Assembly: GCA_029881725.1 (NCBI GenBank)
Contig: JAOUMB010000002.1
Location: 1 to 64,000, forward strand
From: Nitrospirota bacterium
GTDB lineage: Bacteria > Nitrospirota > JACRHL01
DNA length: 64,000 bases
Direction: 5' to 3'
Notes under the pieces: generated by a model
What the model saw: only the letters and a program-made list of their open reading frames with translations
What the model was told of the DNA's origin: nothing
Databases searched by the model: none
Translations under genes and position numbers: made by a program
Part shown: positions 48,636 to 56,513 of the stretch, piece after piece
Numbering within the stretch: the stretch's first letter is position 1
Layout of the letters: every line of letters starts with the position of its first letter

Positions 48636-49324
48636 CGCCACCCCCGCAGACCGGCTGGCGGGCCAATCCCGGCCTCAAGCTGCTTTCCCTGCTGATGGCC
48701 TTCAGCCTGTGGCTGTACGTGAACGCCCGCGGCCAGGTGCAGATCAACTTCGCCGTGCCCGTGGTGCCCACCGACCTGCCCGCCGAACTGGTGCTCACCG
48801 ACCTCGGGGCCGAGAGCGCCGAGGTGCGCGTGCAGGCCCTGCCCGCCGATCTGGAGCGCATCCAGCCGCGCCATGTGGAGATGCGCCTGGACCTGTCCGA
48901 GGCGGTGCCCGGCGAACAGTGGCTGCCCATTTCCGTGGACGACGTGGTCGGCGCCGGAACCGCCGAGGTGGTCCACGTGGAGCCCCGCCAGGTGCGGGTG
49001 GTGATCGAGCGGCGGGTCACCCGCCCGTTTACCGTGGAGCCGGTCATCAATGGCGAACCCGACGCCGCGCGCAAGGTGCAGCGGGTTACCGTGGATCCCG
49101 CCGAGGTGCAGCTCACCGGGGGCGAATCCGCCTTCAAGCGTTTCAAGCACCTGACCACCCAGCCGGTGGACATTACCGGCCTGGCCCACTCCCTGCGCCG
49201 CGAGGTGCGCCTGGACCTGCAGGGACGCGACCTGCAAATGGCGGTCAAACAACCGGTATATGTTACGATTACACTTGTGGATAACCCGCCCGCGACGCCC
49301 CCCTCGGGGGCCGCGGCGCCCTGA
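48632..49324 (+). CDS. cdaR: YbbR-domain protein, CdaA regulator
   Basis: The 230-residue protein has one N-terminal membrane anchor (NPGLKLLSLLMAFSLWLYVNARGQ, about 10-32) and two or more extracytoplasmic YbbR repeats (INFAVPVVPTDLPAELVLTD and VEPVINGEPDAARKVQRVTVDPAEVQLTG). In Firmicutes the homologue modulates CdaA activity. GTG 48632 overlaps the cdaA stop (GTGA), arguing for stoichiometric translation. The Pro/Ala/Gly-rich tail is short. The anchor begins KLLSLLMAFSLWLYV, typical of the family. Confidence 0.9.
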   Translation: MTPPPQTGWRANPGLKLLSLLMAFSLWLYVNARGQVQINFAVPVVPTDLPAELVLTDLGAESAEVRVQALPADLERIQPRHVEMRLDLSEAVPGEQWLPISVDDVVGAGTAEVVHVEPRQVRVVIERRVTRPFTVEPVINGEPDAARKVQRVTVDPAEVQLTGGESAFKRFKHLTTQPVDITGLAHSLRREVRLDLQGRDLQMAVKQPVYVTITLVDNPPATPPSGAAAP

Positions 49325-49354
49325 CGGCAACCCCGACACCAGACTGGACGGCGT

Positions 49355-50713
49355 GTGAGAAAACTGTTCGGCACAGACGGCATCCGCGGTACCGCCAACG
49401 TGGACCCGATGACCAGCGAAATGGCCCTCAAGCTGGGGCGCGCCATCGCGCACCTGTTCAAGAACCGCAAGGGGCGCCACCGCATCGTCATCGGCAAGGA
49501 CACCCGCCTGTCCGGCTATATGCTGGAAACCGCCCTTACCAGCGGCATCTGCTCCATGGGGGTGGACGTGCTGCTGGTGGGCCCCATGCCCACCCCCGCC
49601 ATCAGCGTCATCACCAAAAGCATGCGCGCCGATGCCGGGGTGGTCATCTCCGCCAGCCACAACCCTTATGAAGACAACGGCATCAAGTTCTTCTCCCGCG
49701 ACGGCCTGAAGCTGCCGGACGACATGGAACGCGAGATCGAGCGCCTGATTTTCTCCGGTGACCTGGATGCCATCCGCCCCACCGCCACCGACATCGGCAA
49801 GGCCTTCAAGGTCGAGGACACGGTGGGCCGCTACGTGGAATACGTCAAAGCCAGCCTGCCCAAGGGATTCGACCTGGAGGGTCTCAAGGTGGTGGTGGAC
49901 TGCGCCCACGGCGCCGCCTACCGGGTCAGCCCCGTGGTGTTTCAGGAACTGGGCGCCGAGGTGATCCCCATTGGCGTCAAGCCGGACGGTATCAACATCA
50001 ACGCCGGCTGCGGCTCCCTCTATCCGCAGGCCATGCAGCAAGCGGTGCGCGAGCACGGTGCCCACCTGGGCATCGCCCACGATGGCGACGCGGACCGGGT
50101 GCTGTTCGCCGACGAACACGGCAACATGGTGGACGGCGATCAGGTCATGGGTCTGTGCGCCATCGAGCTCAAACAGGACGGCCTGCTGGCCAGGGACACC
50201 CTGGTCACCACGGTGATGAGCAACCTGGGGCTGGAACTGGCCATGAAGGAGGCAGGCATCCACACCGAGCGCACCCAGGTGGGCGACCGCTACGTGCTGG
50301 AGCGCATGCTGGAGGGCGGCTTCAACTTCGGCGGCGAGCAGTCCGGCCACATCATTTTCCTGGACCACAACGTCACCGGCGACGGCCTGATCACCGCCCT
50401 GCAGGTGGCCTACTACATGCAACGCAGCGGCCGCCCCCTGTCGGAACTGGCCGCCTGCATGCAGCCCATGCCCCAGGTGTTGCTGGGCGGCCGCGTGGCC
50501 AGCAAGCCCGATCTGGACTCCCTCCCCGAGGTGGTGCGCGTTCAGCGGGCAATTGAGGAAAAACTGGGCGATTCCGGCCGCATGCTGGTACGCTATTCGG
50601 GAACCGAACCCCTGGTGCGGGTCATGCTGGAAGGACCGGATCAACCCACCATCGACACCCTGGCCCGCGAGATGCTGGATACCATTCTCGCCCAGGTGGG
50701 AGCGGAGGAATGA
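49355..50713 (+). CDS. glmM: Phosphoglucosamine mutase
   Basis: GlmM converts glucosamine-6-phosphate to glucosamine-1-phosphate for peptidoglycan and LPS precursors. The 452-residue protein starts [19 protein letters not shown] and has the phospho-Ser loop [18 protein letters not shown], the metal loop [17 protein letters not shown], the sugar loop [10 protein letters not shown] and the phosphate-binding [15 protein letters not shown]. It starts with GTG 30 bases after cdaR. Confidence 0.97.
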   Translation: MRKLFGTDGIRGTANVDPMTSEMALKLGRAIAHLFKNRKGRHRIVIGKDTRLSGYMLETALTSGICSMGVDVLLVGPMPTPAISVITKSMRADAGVVISASHNPYEDNGIKFFSRDGLKLPDDMEREIERLIFSGDLDAIRPTATDIGKAFKVEDTVGRYVEYVKASLPKGFDLEGLKVVVDCAHGAAYRVSPVVFQELGAEVIPIGVKPDGININAGCGSLYPQAMQQAVREHGAHLGIAHDGDADRVLFADEHGNMVDGDQVMGLCAIELKQDGLLARDTLVTTVMSNLGLELAMKEAGIHTERTQVGDRYVLERMLEGGFNFGGEQSGHIIFLDHNVTGDGLITALQVAYYMQRSGRPLSELAACMQPMPQVLLGGRVASKPDLDSLPEVVRVQRAIEEKLGDSGRMLVRYSGTEPLVRVMLEGPDQPTIDTLAREMLDTILAQVGAEE

Positions 50714-50715
50714 CG

Positions 50716-51390
50716 ATGGGACGCCTCACAACCCTGCTGGCCGCGCTGCTGACGCTGGCCGCCCTTCCCGCTGCGGCGCAAACGCCCTACTACGACGAGT
50801 TGCGCGGCACCACCCACGATTTTTCCCTGCGCGGCGGCGGCGAAATCTGCCTCGGCTGCCACGTGAACCCGCCGGACACCGCCGCCGACGATTTTCTGGT
50901 GGCCTCCCCCCTGTGGGGCGGCGGCTGGAACAGCGGCCTGTTCCCCGTGGGCCAGGCCGCCGCCGACGACTGGAGCGACACCAGCGACGCCTGTCTGGAG
51001 TGCCACGACGGCGGCCTGGCCGGTGCGGTGCACCAGCAGCGCGACGAGGTGGTCACCCGCGAGCGCGGCGGCAGCCGCTCCCCGGACCATCCCATCCGCA
51101 TCCCCTACCCGCGCGCGGTGAGCGGCAAATTCGTGGTGCCCACCCCCTTGCCCCAGCACCTCCAGTACTGGTCGGTGCCCGACATGAAGGGCGAGCAACT
51201 GATCCTGCCCCACGGCCCCACCTCCAGTTACCAGACGCTGGTGGATGTGGACAGCGCCACCTTCAACGCCGTGCGCACCCGCGATGGCAAGGTGCACTGC
51301 GAAAGCTGCCACAACCCCCACAGCAACAAGGCCGCCCCGTATTTGAGGGCCATGCCCCCCGACCTCTGCCTGGTCTGCCACGAAAAATAG
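50716..51390 (+). CDS. Periplasmic tetraheme c-type cytochrome
   Basis: The 224-residue protein has a signal peptide (MGRLTTLLAALLTLAALPAAAQ) and four CXXCH heme sites: CLGCH, CLECH, CESCH and CLVCH. The last two are close together, as in doubled CXXCH motifs (CESCHNPHSN...DLCLVCHEK). It is probably an electron carrier or structural heme protein in the periplasm. ATG 50716 has AGGA at proper distance; ATG 50710, overlapping the glmM stop, is also in frame. It is the last gene of the 15-kb rightward block and shares its codon use. Confidence 0.88.
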   Translation: MGRLTTLLAALLTLAALPAAAQTPYYDELRGTTHDFSLRGGGEICLGCHVNPPDTAADDFLVASPLWGGGWNSGLFPVGQAAADDWSDTSDACLECHDGGLAGAVHQQRDEVVTRERGGSRSPDHPIRIPYPRAVSGKFVVPTPLPQHLQYWSVPDMKGEQLILPHGPTSSYQTLVDVDSATFNAVRTRDGKVHCESCHNPHSNKAAPYLRAMPPDLCLVCHEK

Positions 51391-51662
51391 CGGGCCCGGC
51401 CCGCAGCGGTATCCGAAGGGGGTACCGGCATATAGAGGAGTAATGGGCGTCCACCCTGCGACATGCGGGGCGACGACCGCTCCGCCCTGGACCTTCGTGG
51501 GCGTGGCCCGCTACGATATCCGCACGGAAGCGACAGGCCCACTCCCCTCTCAAAAATCCCCTCCCCGTTCAGCGTCATTTCAGACTGGCTCCGTATCCTT
51601 CAACTCAAGACACGGAGGCCGAGTGCTTCGGACTCCCAACCCATTCTGAAGGAGAGAGACCC

Positions 51663-51800
51663 ATGTTCACCACCTACCTCATCATTGCCATGTTCGCCGC
51701 TGTCGCGGTCACTTTCGCCGTCCTCGGCACCCGTCAGGCCCGCCACACCCCGGTCACCCCGGTCCCGGCCCATCCCGCCCAGTTGAAAAAGGCCGCGTAA
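51663..51800 (+). CDS. 45-residue single-span membrane protein
   Basis: A short frame encodes MFTTYLIIAMFAAVAVTFAV followed by a basic, Pro-rich tail ending QLKKAA. Residues 4-21 form one membrane helix, with a cytoplasmic His/Pro/Lys tail likely. An excellent ribosome-binding site (AAGGAGAG) lies six or seven bases upstream, and a good intrinsic terminator follows at 51832-51869. That is strong evidence of a real small gene. The 270 bases before it hold no other gene. The family is not recognised. Confidence 0.75.
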   Translation: MFTTYLIIAMFAAVAVTFAVLGTRQARHTPVTPVPAHPAQLKKAA

Positions 51801-51831
51801 CCCCAACCATTCATTTCCATCGTGGGGGGGG

Positions 51832-51869
51832 AGAGGGGGTAGCCGCACCGGCTGCTCCCTCTTGTTTTT
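51832..51869 (+). terminator. Intrinsic terminator of the small membrane-protein gene
   Basis: The stem runs 51832-51844 with 51850-51862 (AGCC with GGCT at the loop, two G-U pairs lower down), loop GCACC, followed by TTGTTTTT. A typical Rho-independent terminator. Confidence 0.85.
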
Positions 51870-51959
51870 CACCCCCCGGGCCGTAACCCGGCGGCCGCCG
51901 CTTCTCCCCGCCCCGCCCATTCCGTAATCAGACGGTTATTTTTCCCCATTTAAACCGTT

Positions 51960-52035
51960 AACGATCCGGTGCTTCGCCCACGAGTGCTATGCGCACGGGG
52001 ATATTTGCTGGCTCGGTTATTCGGCCCGGATCGTT
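51960..52035. repeat. 10-bp perfect inverted repeat bounding 76 bases
   Basis: AACGATCCGG (51960-51969) and CCGGATCGTT (52026-52035) are exact inverse complements with 56 bases between. No target duplication is seen outside and no T-run follows. It could be a small mobile-element remnant, an RNA stem or a protein site. Confidence 0.6.
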
Positions 52036-52171
52036 CGGCCTCCTCTCCGCCCGGAGGGGGGAGCGTTGGATCCCGTCACAACCGGTTGAAAACACAAAGT
52101 ACGGATCATCCCTCCCCTGTCCCGATCCCACCGCGGGGGGGCCAGAATTCCCGCCCCGCACCCCCACCGCA

Positions 52172-52200
52172 ATTTCATTTAATTGGTCGTTAAATCAAAT
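52172..52200. repeat. AT-rich hairpin
   Basis: ATTTCATTTAA (52172-52182) and TTAAATCAAAT (52190-52200) are inverse complements with one mismatch and a seven-base spacer. The strong AT content contrasts with the GC-rich flanks. Confidence 0.5.
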
Positions 52201-52979
52201 GATTTTCAACCGCCACCCCCTTCCCGGCCCCCGGCACCCCCCATGGCGCAAACGGACCCCACCGTGTGACCGGCACCCATATTTAAAAAAACCCACACAC
52301 TTTCAATCCCTTCTGCACGTTCCGCTTCGCACGCCAGCGCCTCCACAAGGCCATTTTTTTCAAAGTTTTCAATATGTTCTGAATTTCCTCCGAATTTTCC
52401 CCATATAAACCACCCCAATCGTGCTACCGGCCTTCAGAACCCCTTGATATTCCGTTCCACCTTCACCGTGAACATGCGAAACCCACGGTGCTAAACGCCA
52501 CCACAATGCGGATTTTATTCCACAAAAACAGCCAGTTCTGAACGTGAAAACCGTTAATTTCAACCGTGTTTCACTTCGCAACCACAAACGCGTTTTCTCC
52601 CGGTAAAACGGCCGGTTATGTTTTTTCCGCCGATTTTTTGCGAAACAAACCCGCCGTGCCCACAAACGGCCAAAACCACCGCGTTGTCAACGGGTTATAC
52701 CCGGCTGGTTACCGTTGCGCACGGTTTAGCGTTGCCGTTTGCGAAGCGGAGTAGCACGATTGCTCCCCGCCAACGCCGTCGGGGCGGACCTGCTGCGGCG
52801 GGGGGATGAGGCGGTAACCCATTGGTTTTGCGTTCCAAAAATCCACAGAGCAGACCGCATGCGCCAGATGTGCCGGATGCGCCAGCGGAATTCCGGCGGA
52901 AGGGGATACGCTGCCGCAGATTGAACGGGGAACCCCGCACCGGGTGGGGTTTTCCGGCCGCCGCCACACGGGGCCTATA

Positions 52980-53864
52980 ATGGGTGCCGTGAACAGCCTC
53001 GAACAACGACTGCGCCGCCACGTGGACCGGCTGGCGGGAGAAATCGGCCCGCGCGGCCTGTTCGCCCCGGCGGCCTACCGGGCGGCGGCGGATTACATCG
53101 ACGCGGAACTGGCCTCCGGCGGCTATGAGGTGACCCGCGAGCCGGTGCCCGCCCCGAAGGACATGCCGGACGCCGTGTGCCACAACCTGGTGGCGGAACG
53201 GCCCGGCACCGATCCCGCCGGTATCTGGCTGATCGGCGCCCACTACGACACCGTGCCCGGCACCCCCGGCGCGGACGACAACGCCAGCGCGGTGGCGGCC
53301 CTGCTGGAAATGGCGCGCCACTTTGCCGGGGTCTCCCCCCGCGACACGGTCCGTTTCGTGGCCCTGGCCAACGAGGAGATGCCGCACTTCACGCGCCCCT
53401 CCCATGGGGCCATGGCCCACGCCGCCGGGTGCCGCCGGCGGGGGGAAAAAATCCGCCTGATGGCGTCCCTGGAGATGCTGGGCTATTACACCGACCAGCC
53501 CGGCAGCCAACGCTACCCTGCCGGGCTGGGGGCCTGCTACCCGGACACGGGTAACTTTCTGGGGATCATCGGGGGACTGGTCAACACCGGGAGGATCAAG
53601 CGGCTGGCGGCCGGTTTCCGGGCCTCCACCGATCTGCCGTGTCAGGTGCTCATCACCCCGGTGTGGGCCCCGGCACTGGTGCGCAGCGACCATTTCGCGT
53701 TCCTGCTCAACCGCTATCCGGCGGTCATGATCACCGATACGGCGGACTTCCGGAACCCGCACTATCACAGCGCCGCCGACACCCCGAACAGCCTGGACTA
53801 CCCCCGCATGGCGGCGGCGGTCACCGGCCTGTGCGGAGCGTTTGAGCGGTTGAGCGGGGGGTGA
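52980..53864 (+). CDS. M28-family zinc aminopeptidase-like protein
   Basis: The 294-residue protein has the M28 core: WLIGAHYDTVPGTPGADDNASAVAALLEMA (metal His-Asp and bridging Asp), FVALANEEMPHF (Glu pair), LEMLGYY, RSDHFAFLLNRYPAVMITDTADFRNPHYHSAADT (Asp and final His). It probably cleaves N-terminal residues of peptides. No signal peptide is visible from ATG 52980; GTG 52989 is an alternative start. It stands alone, facing the convergent hybrid kinase gene eight bases away. Confidence 0.9.
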   Translation: MGAVNSLEQRLRRHVDRLAGEIGPRGLFAPAAYRAAADYIDAELASGGYEVTREPVPAPKDMPDAVCHNLVAERPGTDPAGIWLIGAHYDTVPGTPGADDNASAVAALLEMARHFAGVSPRDTVRFVALANEEMPHFTRPSHGAMAHAAGCRRRGEKIRLMASLEMLGYYTDQPGSQRYPAGLGACYPDTGNFLGIIGGLVNTGRIKRLAAGFRASTDLPCQVLITPVWAPALVRSDHFAFLLNRYPAVMITDTADFRNPHYHSAADTPNSLDYPRMAAAVTGLCGAFERLSGG

Positions 53865-53871
53865 TCCGCCA

Positions 53872-55902
53872 TTATCCGGCCAGCGCCGCGCGGATCGCCG
53901 CCAGCAGCTCCGGCACCCGAAACGGTTTGGTGAGGTAGGTGGCAAACCCCTCCCGAAGGCCCCGTTCGACCTCCCGCGGCATGCTGTCGGCGCTCACCGC
54001 AATCACCGGCACCTTCCGGGTGCCGGGGGCATCCCGCAGCAACCTGAGGGCCTGAAACCCGTCGATGCCGGGCAGGTTGATGTCCATCAGGATCAGGTCC
54101 GGATGCCGGGATTCAGCCATCACCAACCCCAGTTCCGCCGTTTGCGCGGAGATCAGTTCGATATCCACCTCCTTGCGGAGGATTTCCTCCATCAGCCGCA
54201 GGTTGGCCGGGTTGTCCTCGATATACAGCACCAGTCGGGCATGGACTTCAGGCGCTTCCCGTTTGGCTTCCGGTTGTGACTGTGGCTGGGGATCGTCCGG
54301 GTCCGGTGCCAGATCGAACACCACGGACCGGACGTCTTTTCGAGGAAGGTCGTCATGCACCGGAAGGCTGAACCAGAAGCTGCTGCCTTCGCCCTCGGTG
54401 CTGAAAAACCCCATGCGGCCGTCCATCAGTTCCACCAGCTTGCGGGTGATAACCAGCCCGATGCCGGTACCCTCCACGTCCCCGGCATCGGCCCCCAGCC
54501 GGTTGAACGGCTGGAAAAGCTCCGACTGCCGCTCGGCGGGAATCCCGCAGCCGGTATCGGCCACCGTAAAGCGCACCGCGCGCCGGTCCGGTTCCAGCCC
54601 GGCGGAAAGGGTGACCCGCCCCCCCGGCCGGTTGTATTTGATGCCGTTGGACAGCAGGTTGAGCAGCACCTGACGGAAGCGGGTGCGGTCCACTTGCAGT
54701 TGCGGCAGGCGGGCGGCGGCCGAGTTGTCGATCAGCGAAACCTCCCGTGGAGAGGCCAGGGCGCCGGCGATGGACAGGCAGTCGGCCACCACCGGCGCCG
54801 CATCCACCGCTTCCACCGACAGGTTCACCCGGCCACTTTCCACCCGGGACAGGTCCAGCACCTCGTTGATCAATTCCATCAGGTGATCGCCACCCCGCAT
54901 GATGTGGCGAACGTACTCCTCCTGGGTGGGCGTCAGCGGTTCGTTCTCGATCAGTTGCAGCATCTGCGAAAAACCGATGATGGCATTCATGGGGGTGCGC
55001 AGTTCATGGCTCATGCGCGACAGGAACTGGCTCTTGGCGCGGTTGGCGGCGTCGGCCTGGTCGCGGGCGGCCTCCAGCTTCAACATTGTCGCCGTCAGTT
55101 CAGCGGTGCGGCTGGCCACCTGGTCTTCCAGCCGGTCCCGGTGACGCTCCAGCTCGCGGTCCCGCCGCTCGATGGCCTCCAGCATGGTGTTGAAGCCGTC
55201 GGTGAGGGCGCCCACCTCGTCATTCCCCGTCCGTTCCGCGCGCAGGGTATAGTCGCCGTGATCGGTCACCTGACGGGCGGTGGCGGCCAGGTTCCGCACC
55301 GGCCGCGCAATGATCTGCCCCAGCCAGTGCGCCAACAGCCAGGCAAATCCGAACGACCCGGCCAGCACCAGCGCGGTAATCAGCAGGTGATGGCGCACCT
55401 CGGCCCACAGGGGGGACAGGTCGGACTGGAGATAAAGCACCCCCAGCACCTCGCCATCCAGCAGGATATCGCGGCACAGGGAATAGGTCAGCGGCCGGAA
55501 GGTGTATACCCCCTTATGGCAATCCCGGTCCGCACCGTCCCGAATTCCGGGGGGAAGCGGGACATCGGCGCCCGAGGACGGATAGCGGGCGAACAATGCC
55601 CGCTCGTGCAGCAACACCACCGCGGTCAACACCCCCGGATCGGCCCGCAACGCCGCCAGGGTCTCGTTGGCCGCCGGGGCGTCGCGGAAGGCCACCGCCG
55701 GAGCCACTCCCAGGGCGGTGACTTCGGCCAGCGCGGACAGGTCGTCGGCCAGGATGTAACGCACGGTGGAGAGGTTGTGCAGCAGAAACACCGGGCTGCC
55801 CAGCAGCAACACCACGGTGCAGGCAAACAGGGTGATGGCCGACAGCTTGCGCGCCAACGGCAGATCGGCCAACGATGTCGAAAAGATCCGCATCCGGCTC
55901 AC
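53872..55902 (-). CDS. Hybrid sensor histidine kinase with CHASE8-like domain
   Basis: The 676-residue protein has TM1 about 22-44 and a periplasmic CHASE8-like sensor ([21 protein letters not shown]..., about 45-170). TM2 is about 172-195, then HAMP, a coiled coil, HisKA with H299 ([19 protein letters not shown]), HATPase_c ([40 protein letters not shown]) and a C-terminal receiver with D607 ([13 protein letters not shown]) and K659. No output domain follows, so phosphotransfer to another protein is likely. GTG 55902 overlaps the stop of the YfiR-like gene (GTGA). Confidence 0.93.
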   Translation of the reverse strand: MSRMRIFSTSLADLPLARKLSAITLFACTVVLLLGSPVFLLHNLSTVRYILADDLSALAEVTALGVAPAVAFRDAPAANETLAALRADPGVLTAVVLLHERALFARYPSSGADVPLPPGIRDGADRDCHKGVYTFRPLTYSLCRDILLDGEVLGVLYLQSDLSPLWAEVRHHLLITALVLAGSFGFAWLLAHWLGQIIARPVRNLAATARQVTDHGDYTLRAERTGNDEVGALTDGFNTMLEAIERRDRELERHRDRLEDQVASRTAELTATMLKLEAARDQADAANRAKSQFLSRMSHELRTPMNAIIGFSQMLQLIENEPLTPTQEEYVRHIMRGGDHLMELINEVLDLSRVESGRVNLSVEAVDAAPVVADCLSIAGALASPREVSLIDNSAAARLPQLQVDRTRFRQVLLNLLSNGIKYNRPGGRVTLSAGLEPDRRAVRFTVADTGCGIPAERQSELFQPFNRLGADAGDVEGTGIGLVITRKLVELMDGRMGFFSTEGEGSSFWFSLPVHDDLPRKDVRSVVFDLAPDPDDPQPQSQPEAKREAPEVHARLVLYIEDNPANLRLMEEILRKEVDIELISAQTAELGLVMAESRHPDLILMDINLPGIDGFQALRLLRDAPGTRKVPVIAVSADSMPREVERGLREGFATYLTKPFRVPELLAAIRAALAG

Positions 55903-56513
55903 CTGACCTCCCGCTCCGCCAGGCCGTACACCTTCCGGGCCAGCGCCAGCAGGCGAGAACTGATGTCCAGACCGGCGCCCCGCGCCGCATGCAGGTGAAT
56001 GTCAAAGCGAATCCGGCGCTCCACGGTGACCAGACCGATCATCCCGCCCCGCTCGGCGAACCGCTCCATGTCACCCACGGTCAGCAGCCCGGCCCGCTCA
56101 CTGGCGCGCAGAATCGACTCCAGCCGCCCCTCCTCGGAAGCACTGACGAACAGGAGGTGACACGGGTCCAGGCCGTCGCCACGCCCAAGTTGCCGCACCC
56201 GCAGGGGCCGACCCGCCACCTGCCGGCCGTCCAGCACGTTCAGCGCCTCTCCGAACGGGTTTTTTCCGAGCACGCACAGGGCCACCCGGTCCGCCGGTTT
56301 TCGCGGGTCGGCGGGCCACTGGACGAACTGGGCAAAGCGATACAGCAGCGCCGCCTTGAGCCGGTATTCCTCCACCGGCGACGGTTCCGGCGAAGCGGAG
56401 GCCGCCAGCGGGGGGAACGCCCCCCCCAGCAGCGTGACAAGGGCCACCACTGCCGCCGATCTCGCCAGCACGGTCACTTGTGAATTCGTTTCCGGCAACC
56501 CCCCGCCCCTCAA
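55899..56513 (-). CDS. YfiR-like (DUF4154) periplasmic protein
   Basis: The 204-residue protein has a signal-peptide-like N-terminus (LARSAAVVALVTLLGGAFPPLAASA) and the YfiR/DUF4154 hallmark EYRLKAALLYRFAQFVQWP, with CVLGKNPFGEALNVL, GRPLRVRQLG and GMIGLVTVERRIRFDIHLHAARGAGLDISSRLLALA. In Pseudomonas, YfiR is a periplasmic repressor of a membrane signalling protein. Here it sits between a TonB receptor and a hybrid kinase, suggesting it relays between them. The start is uncertain: TTG 56513 overlaps the receptor stop (TTGA); TTG 56498 and GTG 56477 are alternatives. Confidence 0.88.
   Translation of the reverse strand: MRGGGLPETNSQVTVLARSAAVVALVTLLGGAFPPLAASASPEPSPVEEYRLKAALLYRFAQFVQWPADPRKPADRVALCVLGKNPFGEALNVLDGRQVAGRPLRVRQLGRGDGLDPCHLLFVSASEEGRLESILRASERAGLLTVGDMERFAERGGMIGLVTVERRIRFDIHLHAARGAGLDISSRLLALARKVYGLAEREVR

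Larger units (their letters stand above)
51870..52979. other. 1.1-kb AT-richer region with no convincing gene
   Basis: Composition changes visibly here: poly-T/A runs and frequent AACCG, TTTCAA and CCGTT words replace the GC-rich coding pattern. Short frames exist on both strands (for example 51989-52408 rightward and 52369-52665 leftward), but none has the codon bias, start context or domain look of the neighbours. Inverted repeats are listed separately. It could be a recently acquired segment, a decayed gene, or a region for small RNAs. Confidence 0.6.

Noticed and set aside
51989..52408. 139-codon rightward frame in the AT-rich gap
   Set aside because: Pro/Arg-rich with no start context, no domain and codon use unlike neighbours; kept only as part of the gap description.
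52206..52665. Leftward frames (70 and 98 codons) in the AT-rich gap
   Set aside because: One contains a plausible segment (NGLVEALACEAERAEGIESV), but the tail is poly-Gly and there is no good start; evidence is too weak to call a gene.
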